The translations under genes and the position numbers were made by a program. The notes beneath the pieces are model-generated. The model was given only the letters and a program-made list of their open reading frames with translations. It was not told the DNA's origin and did not search any database. This document shows positions 17,316 through 25,124 of a stretch of 64,000 bases of DNA, piece after piece. The DNA is from Phyllobacterium myrsinacearum (lineage in GTDB: Bacteria > Pseudomonadota > Alphaproteobacteria > Rhizobiales > Rhizobiaceae), in assembly GCF_002980555.1 (NCBI RefSeq), contig NZ_PVBT01000001.1:1302001-1366000 (forward strand). Reading direction: 5' to 3'. Position 1 is the first letter of the stretch, and every line of letters starts with the position of its first letter.

Positions 17316-18206
17316 ATGCGCATTCCTTCCACGCAGGCCCTGCGATCACTTGAAAGTTTTGCAAGGCACGGCAGCGTCTGGCGTGCGGCGGAAGAGCTGC
17401 ATCTGACCCGCAGTGCCGTCAGCCATCAGCTGCGCCTCCTCGAGCGCGATCTTGGCTTTGAACTGTTGCAGCGCGACGGCAAGGGCGTGGCGCTCACGCC
17501 GCGCGGCCGCAAATATGCCAATGACGTGCGCAAGGCGCTGATTGTCATCGACGATGCGGGCGGCAGGCAGAGCCCGGCGGGTGTCGGCGGATCGCTGTGC
17601 GTGAGTTCGACGGCTGGTTTTGCGTCGCTGTGGCTGTGCACCCATATCGCCGAGTTTCAGGAGAAATATCCCGATGTCGCGCTGCGCATCGTCACGCCGC
17701 GCAAGCTCGACGACGTCACTGATTCCACTGTCGATATTTTTATAGCCTTCGGCGACGGCAACTGGCCGAACCGCGCGGTGGAACTGCTGTGCGAGGTGGA
17801 ATTCACGCCGCTGTGCAGCCCGGTGCTGCTCAACAAGATCGGCGGTATTGCCGAGCCAAGAGACCTGTTGCGCGCGCCGCTGCTGCATCTGGGCGATTTC
17901 GAGGACTGGACCCGCTGGATGGCGCTGGCCAATGTCGAGAACCCGGATTCGGAGCGCGGCATCATCTTTTCCGACATGAACCTTGTCTATTCCGCCGCCA
18001 TCACGGCGCAGGGCGTTGCCATGGGCGATGAACTCACCTGCCGCAAAGCCATGAAGGCAGGTCAACTCATCCGTCCGTTCGACCTCGGCATCAAGTCGCC
18101 AAAGTCGTATTTTCTCGTCACGGATTTCGCCAAGATCGAGCATCCGGCCCAGCTGGCGTTCACGGAATGGCTGAAATCGCGCCTGTCGCAAACGCGCAAC
18201 GCATGA
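17316..18206 (+). CDS. LysR family transcriptional regulator (GcvA-like)
   Basis: Regulator of 296 residues. The N-terminal winged helix-turn-helix is at about residues 8-65, beginning TQALRSLESFARHGSVWRAA with LTRSAVSHQLRLLERDLGFE as the recognition region. The C-terminal effector domain resembles GcvA-type proteins (WTRWMALANVENPDSERG, then FSDMNLVYSAAITAQGVAMG). I use ATG 17316 as start because the conserved HTH begins right after it; an earlier ATG at 17262 is in frame. It is divergent from the M20 hydrolase operon (107 bp apart) and upstream of the polyamine-type importer, so it may control either. Confidence 0.88.
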   Translation: MRIPSTQALRSLESFARHGSVWRAAEELHLTRSAVSHQLRLLERDLGFELLQRDGKGVALTPRGRKYANDVRKALIVIDDAGGRQSPAGVGGSLCVSSTAGFASLWLCTHIAEFQEKYPDVALRIVTPRKLDDVTDSTVDIFIAFGDGNWPNRAVELLCEVEFTPLCSPVLLNKIGGIAEPRDLLRAPLLHLGDFEDWTRWMALANVENPDSERGIIFSDMNLVYSAAITAQGVAMGDELTCRKAMKAGQLIRPFDLGIKSPKSYFLVTDFAKIEHPAQLAFTEWLKSRLSQTRNA

Positions 18207-18332
18207 AGCCAGGAATAACATCTGCTCATGCTGGCGTGAATTTCATTCACGTATCGCGGCAATATATTTCAATTGTCGTCACCGGAGATTGTGCCTAGGC
18301 TTTCCCGAAAAGCAGGGGAAAGAGGTCAATCA

Positions 18333-19439
18333 ATGCCTCAACGCATGCAACTGGGCGACGCGAAAGCCGCCGAGATCAAGGCTGTTTCCATTGGCAAGAC
18401 ATTCGGTGCATTCCGTGCGCTGAAGGATTTGTCGCTCGACATCGGACGCGGCGAGTTTCTCACCCTTCTCGGTCCGTCCGGGTCGGGCAAGACCACCTTC
18501 CTGATGATCCTTGCCGGCTTCACCGCGCCGAGCGAAGGCCGCCTGATGATGGACGGCCGGGATATTACCGACGTGCCGGCCGAAGACCGCTCCTACGGCA
18601 TGGTGTTCCAGGGCTACGCCCTGTTCCCGCACCTGACGGTTGAACAGAATATTGCCTTCCCGCTCAAGGTACGCGGTCGCTCCGCAGCCGACATCAAGCG
18701 CCGCGTCGGTGAAATGGTGGAGCGGGTCGGCCTCATTGGGCACGAGAAAAAGCTGCCGGCAAAACTCTCCGGCGGCCAGCAGCAGCGCGTGGCGCTCGCC
18801 CGGGCACTGGCTTTCGAACCCTCGGTGCTGCTGCTGGACGAGCCGTTCTCGGCCCTCGACAAGAATCTGCGCGAAATGATGCAGGAGGAAGTCAAACGGC
18901 TGCATCAGGAAACCGGCACGACGTTCGTGTTCGTCACGCATGACCAGTCGGAGGCGCTCGCTTTGTCCTCGCGCGTGGCTATTTTCAACCATGGCGAGCT
19001 TTTGCAGGTCGGACGCCCGCAGGATGTCTATGAGCGGCCTGAAAACCGCTTCGTTGCGGAGTTTCTTGGCGAGATCAACCTTTTGCCGCTCGACGCCCTG
19101 CGGCTCGACGGCGACAGCGCCGCCGGACAATTCGAGGACAGAACCATCGTGCTGGCCCGGACAAATCCGCAGATCGGGCCGAAAGCCGTTGCCGCCGTGC
19201 GCCCTGAGCATATGACCATCGCGGCAGCGCCGCAGAATGCCGGGCACAACGCCATTGCCTGCCGGGTCGAGGATGCGACCTATCTCGGCGCAGTCACCCG
19301 CTATCACCTGAAGACCCGCACTGGCGCGTCCATTGCCGTGTCGATGCCGACGGTGGCAACGCCGCCTTTTGCCCACCGCGCCGATGTCTGGGTGTCCTGG
19401 CCCGTAGAACAGGGATTTTTGCTGCCGCACCAGACCTAG
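18333..19439 (+). CDS. Polyamine-type ABC transporter ATP-binding protein (PotA-like)
   Basis: ATPase of 368 residues. Walker A is GPSGSGKTT, Q-loop VFQGYALFPHLTV, signature LSGGQQQRVALARAL, Walker B VLLLDEPFSALDK and H-loop VTHDQSEAL. A C-terminal TOBE domain (about residues 275-365) is typical of PotA/FbpC-type ATPases. ATG 18333 is preceded by AAAGAGG at a good distance. It is the first of four importer genes on the plus strand. An arginine, putrescine or other polyamine-like ligand is plausible given the guanidino genes upstream, but this is inference. Confidence 0.92.
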   Translation: MPQRMQLGDAKAAEIKAVSIGKTFGAFRALKDLSLDIGRGEFLTLLGPSGSGKTTFLMILAGFTAPSEGRLMMDGRDITDVPAEDRSYGMVFQGYALFPHLTVEQNIAFPLKVRGRSAADIKRRVGEMVERVGLIGHEKKLPAKLSGGQQQRVALARALAFEPSVLLLDEPFSALDKNLREMMQEEVKRLHQETGTTFVFVTHDQSEALALSSRVAIFNHGELLQVGRPQDVYERPENRFVAEFLGEINLLPLDALRLDGDSAAGQFEDRTIVLARTNPQIGPKAVAAVRPEHMTIAAAPQNAGHNAIACRVEDATYLGAVTRYHLKTRTGASIAVSMPTVATPPFAHRADVWVSWPVEQGFLLPHQT

Positions 19440-19484
19440 AACCATGCATACGGAATGTGACAATAACAATCCCAGGGGAACACA

Positions 19485-20600
19485 ATGGATCACGCATTTC
19501 AAAAAGACTGCCTTGAAATACTGGCTGAAAAGGTGGAACGCGGCGAGATCAGCCGCCGCCGGTTCACCCAGATGGCCGCAATGCTGCTGGCGGGTGCGCC
19601 TGCCTTCATGCGCTCGAACCGGGCACTGGCTCAGGCGAAAGACCTGGTGCTGGTCAACTGGGGCGGCGATGCCATGACCGCCTATGACAAGGCCTATGGC
19701 CAGCCCTTCGCCAAGGAGAGCGGCATTGCCGTCAAGATGGACGGTTCCGGGCCGACGGAAGGCGCCATCACCGCCCAGTTCAAGAGCGGCAAGCCCAGCT
19801 GGGACCTGATGGACATCGATCCCTTCTCCGGCATTACCTTGGGCAAGCAGGGTATGCTCGAGCCCATCGACTATGCCATTGTCGACAGGCACAAGATGCG
19901 CCCCGGCTTCGGCTGGGACCATGCGGCATCGACCTATTTCTTCTCCTACATCATCGCCTATGACTCGTCGAAATTCGGCGATCAGGTGCCAACCGGCATG
20001 GCCGACTTTTTCGATGTGAAAAAATTCCCCGGCAAGCGCTCGCTCTACAAATGGGGTTCGGCCATGTGGGAAGCGGCGCTGATGGCCGATGGCGTCGCAC
20101 CGGAAAAGCTTTATCCGCTCGACCTGAAGCGCGCCCATGACAAGATCGCCGCTTTCAAGGAAAACGTCGTTGCCTATTGGGGCGGCGGTGCGGAAAGCCA
20201 GTCCGTGCTCATGGACGGCGAAGCCTCGATGGCGCTGATCTGGTCGACCCGCGCGCAACTGCTCGAACAGGATTCCGGCGGCAACATTAAGTTCGTCTGG
20301 GATCAGGGCCTGATTTCACCCGGTGCCCTCGCCGTGATGAAAAACAATCCCGGCGGCAAGGACAATGCGATGAAGTTCATCGCCAGCGCGCAGACGCCGG
20401 AACGCCAGCTGCAGATGTTCGAGCTGCTGGGCCAGGGCCCGGCCAATCCGGCCACCGATGCGCTCATTCCCGCCGACAAGAAGCGCGTCAACTGCGTCGA
20501 TCCGGCCAATATGGCCAAGCAGATTCCGCTGAACATGGAATGGTATGCGGAACACTATGCCTCGGCTTTCGACGAATACACGAAAGTCATCTCGGCTTGA
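19485..20600 (+). CDS. Periplasmic binding protein, spermidine/putrescine type (PotD-like), Tat signal
   Basis: Extracellular solute-binding protein of 371 residues. The signal carries a twin arginine in EISRRRFTQMAAMLLAGAPA, so it is probably exported by Tat. Mature features include LVLVNWGGDAMTAYDKAYG near the start and GGGAESQSVLMDGEASMALI, matching SBP_bac_8/PotD-like proteins. It is the second gene of the operon, 45 bp after the ATPase. A strong hairpin follows its stop codon, which could raise its mRNA level relative to the permeases. The ligand is unknown. Confidence 0.9.
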   Translation: MDHAFQKDCLEILAEKVERGEISRRRFTQMAAMLLAGAPAFMRSNRALAQAKDLVLVNWGGDAMTAYDKAYGQPFAKESGIAVKMDGSGPTEGAITAQFKSGKPSWDLMDIDPFSGITLGKQGMLEPIDYAIVDRHKMRPGFGWDHAASTYFFSYIIAYDSSKFGDQVPTGMADFFDVKKFPGKRSLYKWGSAMWEAALMADGVAPEKLYPLDLKRAHDKIAAFKENVVAYWGGGAESQSVLMDGEASMALIWSTRAQLLEQDSGGNIKFVWDQGLISPGALAVMKNNPGGKDNAMKFIASAQTPERQLQMFELLGQGPANPATDALIPADKKRVNCVDPANMAKQIPLNMEWYAEHYASAFDEYTKVISA

Positions 20601-20609
20601 GCATCGTTT

Positions 20610-20638
20610 GGTGATCTCCCCTTGCGGGGGAGATCACC
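20610..20638. promoter_or_regulatory. Strong intra-operon hairpin after the binding-protein gene
   Basis: A perfect 12-bp stem, GGTGATCTCCCC (20610-20621) with GGGGAGATCACC (20627-20638), encloses a 5-base loop. No T-run follows. Such hairpins between binding-protein and permease genes commonly protect the upstream mRNA from 3' decay. The core also resembles the C/G-rich arms of the dispersed palindromes elsewhere in the window. Confidence 0.6.
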
Positions 20639-20670
20639 GGCCGCATTCTGACGTGCAACGGGAAATTTGA

Positions 20671-21501
20671 ATGGGAAAATCGGCGACATCACGAACAATC
20701 CTGCTGCTTGCGCCGCTGCTGCTGTTTCTCGGGCTTGCCTATGTGGTGCCGTTTCTGGGTGTCATCAGATGGAGTGTCACCCTGCCTGAACCGGGGCTTG
20801 GACAATATCACGCCGTGCTCACCGATCCGCTCGTGCAGTCCGTGTTCATCCGCACGCTCCGCATCTGTCTCATCGTCACCGCTGCCGTGCTTGTCATGGC
20901 CTATGCCATCGCCTATGTCTGGGTGCGCGGAACACCGGCGCAGCGCATGCTGGCGGAATTCTGCATTCTCGTGCCCTTCTGGATTTCCGTGCTGACCCGT
21001 GCCTTCGGCTGGCTGGCGCTTCTCTCCAATCGTGGCCTGATCAACACCTGGCTGCAGGCGGCTGGCATCATCAGCGAACCGCTGGCCCTTGCCCGCAACG
21101 AGTTCGGCGTCGTCATCGGCATGACGCATTTCCTCATTCCCTTCGCGGTCTTTCCCATTGCCTCGGCCATGCGCGCCATTGACGAGCGCGTGCTTCTGGC
21201 GGCGCGCGGCATGGGCGCCTCGCGCAGCCGCATCTTCTGGAGCGTGTTCGTGCCGCTGACCTATGGCGGCCTGATCGGCGCGGCGCTGATCGTCTTCGTC
21301 TTCGCCCTCGGTTTCTTCGTCACCCCGGCCATTCTCGGCGGCGGCCGCAGCGTCATGGTGGCGGAACTGGTGTATCTGCGGATTTTCCAAAGTCCCGACT
21401 GGGGGCTCGGTGCGGCGATCAGCGTGGTGCTGGTGCTGTTCATCGGCATCCTGCTCGCGCTGATGCGGCGCTTCATCAAACCCGCGCATCTGGTGGGCTG
21501 A
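20671..21501 (+). CDS. Polyamine-type ABC transporter permease (PotB-like)
   Basis: Inner-membrane permease of 276 residues with an N-terminal helix (TILLLAPLLLFLGLAYVVPF) and about five more membrane spans. The EAA loop includes DERVLLAARGMGASRSRIFW, matching PotB/PotH-type permeases. It follows the binding-protein gene by 70 bp, including the hairpin, and precedes the second permease by 3 bp. It forms the heterodimeric channel with that permease, energised by the PotA-like ATPase. Confidence 0.92.
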   Translation: MGKSATSRTILLLAPLLLFLGLAYVVPFLGVIRWSVTLPEPGLGQYHAVLTDPLVQSVFIRTLRICLIVTAAVLVMAYAIAYVWVRGTPAQRMLAEFCILVPFWISVLTRAFGWLALLSNRGLINTWLQAAGIISEPLALARNEFGVVIGMTHFLIPFAVFPIASAMRAIDERVLLAARGMGASRSRIFWSVFVPLTYGGLIGAALIVFVFALGFFVTPAILGGGRSVMVAELVYLRIFQSPDWGLGAAISVVLVLFIGILLALMRRFIKPAHLVG

Positions 21502-21504
21502 CCC

Positions 21505-22317
21505 ATGCAGTCATCCCGTCCCGGTCCCGTCCTCCTGATCATTGCCACCGCCGTCGCGCTGTTCCTGCTGATGCCGCTTCTGGCCGTCGTGCCCGTCTCC
21601 TTCACGCCGCAGCGGTTTCTGTCGATGCCGGCGGGCACGCTGTCGCTGCGGCATTATCAGGCGCTCATCGACAATCCCGCATGGGGGCAAAGCGTGCTGC
21701 TCAGCCTGCGCATCGGCCTTCTTTCCAGCGCCATCGCAACGGTGCTGGCCACGCTGTTCGGCCTCGGCATCTGGATGTTCCAGCCACGCTTTTCCGCGCT
21801 GCTCATCGGCTTCGTGCTGCTGCCGCTGATCGTCCCGCCCGTCGTGTCGGCCATGACGCTGTATTTCCTCATGACGACGCTTTCCGCCTTCAACAGCTTT
21901 ATCGGCTACGACACATGGATCGGCGTGGCGCTGGCCCATGCGGTGATGATCACGCCGTTTGCCGTGGTGCTTATCCTCGTGGCGCTGTTTCAGGTGGACC
22001 GGCGCATCGATCTCGCCGCCCGCGGCCTCGGTGCTGATCTCACCACCCGCGCCTTCCGCATTATCATTCCCAACATCAAGTTCGGCATCGCCACGGCGGC
22101 GCTTCTGTCCTTCGTGCTGTCCTGGGAGGAGATTGGCGTCACCCTGTTCATCACCAGCGTCAACGCCATCACGCTGCCACGCCTGATGTGGATGGGCCTG
22201 CGCGACAATATTGATCCTGCCATCGCCGCCATTTCCGTGCTTCTGATCATCGTCACCGCAGTCATCCTCGCCCTGAGGATTTTTATCGAACGGCGCGGGA
22301 CATCGGAGACAAAATGA
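21505..22317 (+). CDS. Polyamine-type ABC transporter permease (PotC-like)
   Basis: Inner-membrane permease of 270 residues with membrane helices at both ends and an EAA loop around DRRIDLAARGLGADLTTRAF. The VPVSFTPQRFLSMPAGTLSL segment after helix 1 is typical of PotC/PotI-type permeases. Its last codons overlap the start of the FAD oxidase gene by ATGA, so transport and the oxidase are probably produced together. This is the fourth and last membrane-transport gene of the operon. Confidence 0.92.
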   Translation: MQSSRPGPVLLIIATAVALFLLMPLLAVVPVSFTPQRFLSMPAGTLSLRHYQALIDNPAWGQSVLLSLRIGLLSSAIATVLATLFGLGIWMFQPRFSALLIGFVLLPLIVPPVVSAMTLYFLMTTLSAFNSFIGYDTWIGVALAHAVMITPFAVVLILVALFQVDRRIDLAARGLGADLTTRAFRIIIPNIKFGIATAALLSFVLSWEEIGVTLFITSVNAITLPRLMWMGLRDNIDPAIAAISVLLIIVTAVILALRIFIERRGTSETK

Positions 22318-23696
22318 TTGCAGATGACATTGTAGCGGCGCTTGCAGCCATCACCGGCCCGGCGGCAATCAAGACCGGCGATGCCTTGCGGGCCATTCAT
22401 CCGGGCTCCGATCCGCACAATCTCGACGCGGGGCTGATGGTCACCCCGCAGACTGTCGAACAGGTCAGCGCCATCGTCAAATTCTGCAACGGCAACCGGA
22501 TCGCCATTGTCCCGCATGGCGGGCGCACCGGCCTTGCCGGGGGCGCCGTCTCGCACAAAGATGAAATCATCCTGTCGCTGGCCGCGCTCAACCGGATTGA
22601 ATCCGTGGAAGCGGCGGCGGGAACTGCCATCGTCGAATGCGGCGTCACCCTGCAGGCGCTGCAGGAGGAAGCCGCCAAGGCCGGGCTTACCACCGGCATC
22701 GATATCCCCTCGCGCGGCAGTGCCACCATCGGCGGCATGATTTCCACCAATGCGGGCGGCATGGAGGCGTTCCGGCTCGGCGTCATGCGCCAGCGCGTGC
22801 TGGGGCTCGACGTGGTCCTGCCCGATGGCTCCGTCATGAGCGATCTCGCCGAGGTGACCAAAAGCAATGAGGGATATGACCTGAAGCAGCTTTTCATCGG
22901 CGCGGAAGGCACGCTCGGCATTGTCACCCGGGCCGTCATCGCGCTGACGCCGGTCGACCGGTTTACCGCCACCGCGCTCGTCGCCTGCCCGTCTGCCGCA
23001 GCGGCGGTGTCGCTGTTCCAGACACTCCGGCAGAACCGCGCGCTGCGTCTGCTGCGCACGGAATTCATGGCGCACACCTATTTTAGCCTTGCCGTCGAAG
23101 CCCTCGGCCCCGCGTCGCTCGCCGCATTCACCCAGGCGCCCGTCTATCTCATTGTCGAAAGCGAAGGCCTTACCCAGGAAGCCGCGCAATCGGCGCTGGA
23201 AGAGGCGCTTGGCGCTGCCATCGAAACGGGACTGGTGCTCGATGCCATCATTGCCCAGAGCGGCAAGGAGCGGAACGACATCTGGAACATCCGCGAAGAC
23301 AGCAATGTCATCACCCGCGCCTATCCGCATGGCTACTGGTTCGACATTTCGGTGCCGCTGCAGCATCTGGATGCCTATCTCAGACAGTTCGACGGGGGTG
23401 TCGCGGCGCTTGGCGCCGATGTCAGAGGTTTTGCCTTCGGCCATCTTGGCGACGGCAATCTGCATATCTGCGTGGCAGGCGAAGACGAGAATCCGCACAA
23501 GGATGCGGTGAAGGACATCGTCTATGCCAATATCAGGCAGATGGGCGGCTCCTTCTCCGCCGAGCATGGCATCGGCCTGGAAAAGATGCCGGAACTGCAG
23601 GCGCTGGCCGATCCGGTAAAACTTGCCCTGATGCGGACGATCAAGCAAACGATCGATCCGAACGGCATCATGAACCCCGGCAAGGTTGTTGGCTGA
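22314..23696 (+). CDS. FAD-binding oxidase/dehydrogenase (GlcD/D-2-hydroxyacid dehydrogenase-like)
   Basis: Flavoprotein of 460 residues with an N-terminal PCMH-type FAD domain (PHGGRTGLAGGAVSHKDEII, then DIPSRGSATIGGMISTNAGG and SNEGYDLKQLFIGAEGTLGI) and a C-terminal FAD-oxidase C domain (GHLGDGNLHI, then SAEHGIGLEKM). Such enzymes oxidise 2-hydroxy acids such as glycolate, D-lactate or 2-hydroxyglutarate. It is translationally coupled to the PotC-like permease, so the imported compound probably yields a hydroxy acid. Which hydroxy acid is not visible from sequence. Confidence 0.87.
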   Translation: MIADDIVAALAAITGPAAIKTGDALRAIHPGSDPHNLDAGLMVTPQTVEQVSAIVKFCNGNRIAIVPHGGRTGLAGGAVSHKDEIILSLAALNRIESVEAAAGTAIVECGVTLQALQEEAAKAGLTTGIDIPSRGSATIGGMISTNAGGMEAFRLGVMRQRVLGLDVVLPDGSVMSDLAEVTKSNEGYDLKQLFIGAEGTLGIVTRAVIALTPVDRFTATALVACPSAAAAVSLFQTLRQNRALRLLRTEFMAHTYFSLAVEALGPASLAAFTQAPVYLIVESEGLTQEAAQSALEEALGAAIETGLVLDAIIAQSGKERNDIWNIREDSNVITRAYPHGYWFDISVPLQHLDAYLRQFDGGVAALGADVRGFAFGHLGDGNLHICVAGEDENPHKDAVKDIVYANIRQMGGSFSAEHGIGLEKMPELQALADPVKLALMRTIKQTIDPNGIMNPGKVVG

Positions 23697-23889
23697 CCAT
23701 GTCGCGGAGAACAAAGCATGTGGCGCGTTCGGGCTTCTCGGGCACCCCGTGCAAGGTTATCGTTTCAGCCATGGTCCAGCCTTTTTTCCATCGGCTTTGT
23801 GCAGGCCGGGTGCAGTTCCTGCGTCCGGTGCATCTGCGGATGACCATCTCCACCACAAGCATCATAAAATCAACAAAAGGGGTTCTCAC

Positions 23890-24891
23890 ATGAAGACACT
23901 ATTGATGAGCAGCGTCATGGCCTTCGCCCTGATGGGTGCCGCCGGTGCGGCGTCGGCGGCCGAGTGCGGTGACGTGACCATCGCCAGCATGAACTGGCAA
24001 TCGGCCGAGGTTCTCGCCAATCTTGACAAGATCATTCTCAACAAGGGCTATGGCTGCAATGCCGATATCGTGCAGGGCGATACCATTCCGACCCTGACAT
24101 CGATGACCGAAAAGGGCCAGCCGGACATCGCTCCCGAAGGCTGGGTCGATTTCATGCGCGATATTCTCGACAAGGCCGTTGCCGACGGCAAGCTCGTCTA
24201 TACCGGGAAATCCCTGTCGGATGGCGGCGTGCAGGGCTGGTGGATCCCGAAATACCTCGCCGACGCCCATCCCGATATCAAGACCATCGATGATGCGCTG
24301 AAACATCCCGAACTGTTCCCGGCACCGGAAGATGCCTCCAAGGGCGCTGTCTTCAACGGCCCTCCCGGCTGGGGCGGCACGCTGGCCACCACCCAGTTCT
24401 TCAAGGCCTATGATGCGGAGAAGAAGGGTTTTACGCTGGTTGACACCGGATCGGCCGCAGGCCTCGACGGGTCATTGGCCAAGGCCTATGAACGCAAGCA
24501 GGGCTGGGTCGGCTATTACTGGGAACCCACCGCCCTCCTCGGCAAGTACCAGATGGTCAGGCTTGATCACGGTGTGCCTTTCGATGCGGCGGAATGGAAG
24601 CGCTGCAACACTGTCGCCGATTGCGCCGACCCGAAGAAGAATGCCTGGGAACTGGCCGAAGTGGACACGGTCGTCACCAAAAAATTCAGCGAAAAGTCCG
24701 GCCCGGTCATGGACTATCTGAAGGCGCGGTCCTGGTCGAACAAAACCGTCAATGAGTTGCTCGCCTGGATGACCGACAATCAGGCAACCGGCGAAGACGG
24801 CGCAAAATACTTCCTCAAGAACCACGAGGACATCTGGACCAAATGGGTCAGCGCCGACGTGGCCGCCAAGGTCAAGGCTTCGCTGAAGTAA
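23890..24891 (+). CDS. Glycine-betaine/choline-type ABC substrate-binding protein (OpuAC/ProX-like)
   Basis: Periplasmic protein of 333 residues. A signal peptide (MKTLLMSSVMAFALMGAAGA then ASAAEC) leads to a mature OpuAC domain with VTIASMNWQSAEVLANLDKI. Aromatic residues suited to a quaternary-ammonium cage are visible in APEGWVDFM, GVQGWWIPKY and GWVGYYWEPTALLGKY. ATG 23890 is chosen since the signal begins there. No cognate permease or ATPase is adjacent, so it is either an orphan or shares the neighbouring transporter. It is convergent with the demethylase-like gene, which points to betaine or N-methyl substrates. Confidence 0.88.
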   Translation: MKTLLMSSVMAFALMGAAGAASAAECGDVTIASMNWQSAEVLANLDKIILNKGYGCNADIVQGDTIPTLTSMTEKGQPDIAPEGWVDFMRDILDKAVADGKLVYTGKSLSDGGVQGWWIPKYLADAHPDIKTIDDALKHPELFPAPEDASKGAVFNGPPGWGGTLATTQFFKAYDAEKKGFTLVDTGSAAGLDGSLAKAYERKQGWVGYYWEPTALLGKYQMVRLDHGVPFDAAEWKRCNTVADCADPKKNAWELAEVDTVVTKKFSEKSGPVMDYLKARSWSNKTVNELLAWMTDNQATGEDGAKYFLKNHEDIWTKWVSADVAAKVKASLK

Positions 24892-24910
24892 CACTAGCTG
24901 ACGTCATTTA

Positions 24911-25085
24911 TCTCCCCCCTTGTGGGGGAGAAAGCGATTTCAGCATCTTAGCCTCTTGGCTAAGTGCTAGAAATCGCAAGAGAGGGGATTTTGGAAGAAC
25001 ACGAGTTCCCCTCTCTTGGATTTTCTAAGGATTTAGCAAAGGGGCTAAATCCAAGAAAATCCCTTCTCTGCCTCAAGGGGAGAGA
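24911..25085. repeat. Composite palindromic element: three long hairpins between short C/G palindromes
   Basis: The 233-bp gap between two convergent genes is filled by ordered inverted repeats. A short C/G palindrome (24911-24931) is followed by a hairpin with GCGATTTC/GAAATCGC ends and a CTTAGCC/GGCTAAG top (24934-24977). Next comes AAGAGAGGGGA/TCCCCTCTCTT (24978-25017), then a two-tier hairpin with GGATTTTCT/AGAAAATCC and GGATTTAGC/GCTAAATCC (25018-25062). A short A/G-rich palindrome (about 25065-25085) closes it. It may act as a bidirectional terminator, but it is much longer than a terminator needs to be. Confidence 0.85.
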
Positions 25086-25124
25086 TACCCAATCCCGCCC
25101 GGCGGCGACTTCACATGACAATCA

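Noticed and set aside
18330-20258. Minus-strand frame of 642 codons across the PotA and PotD-like genes
   Set aside because: Fully antisense to two genes with strong motifs and good ribosome binding sites; composition is that of a shadow frame in GC-rich DNA.
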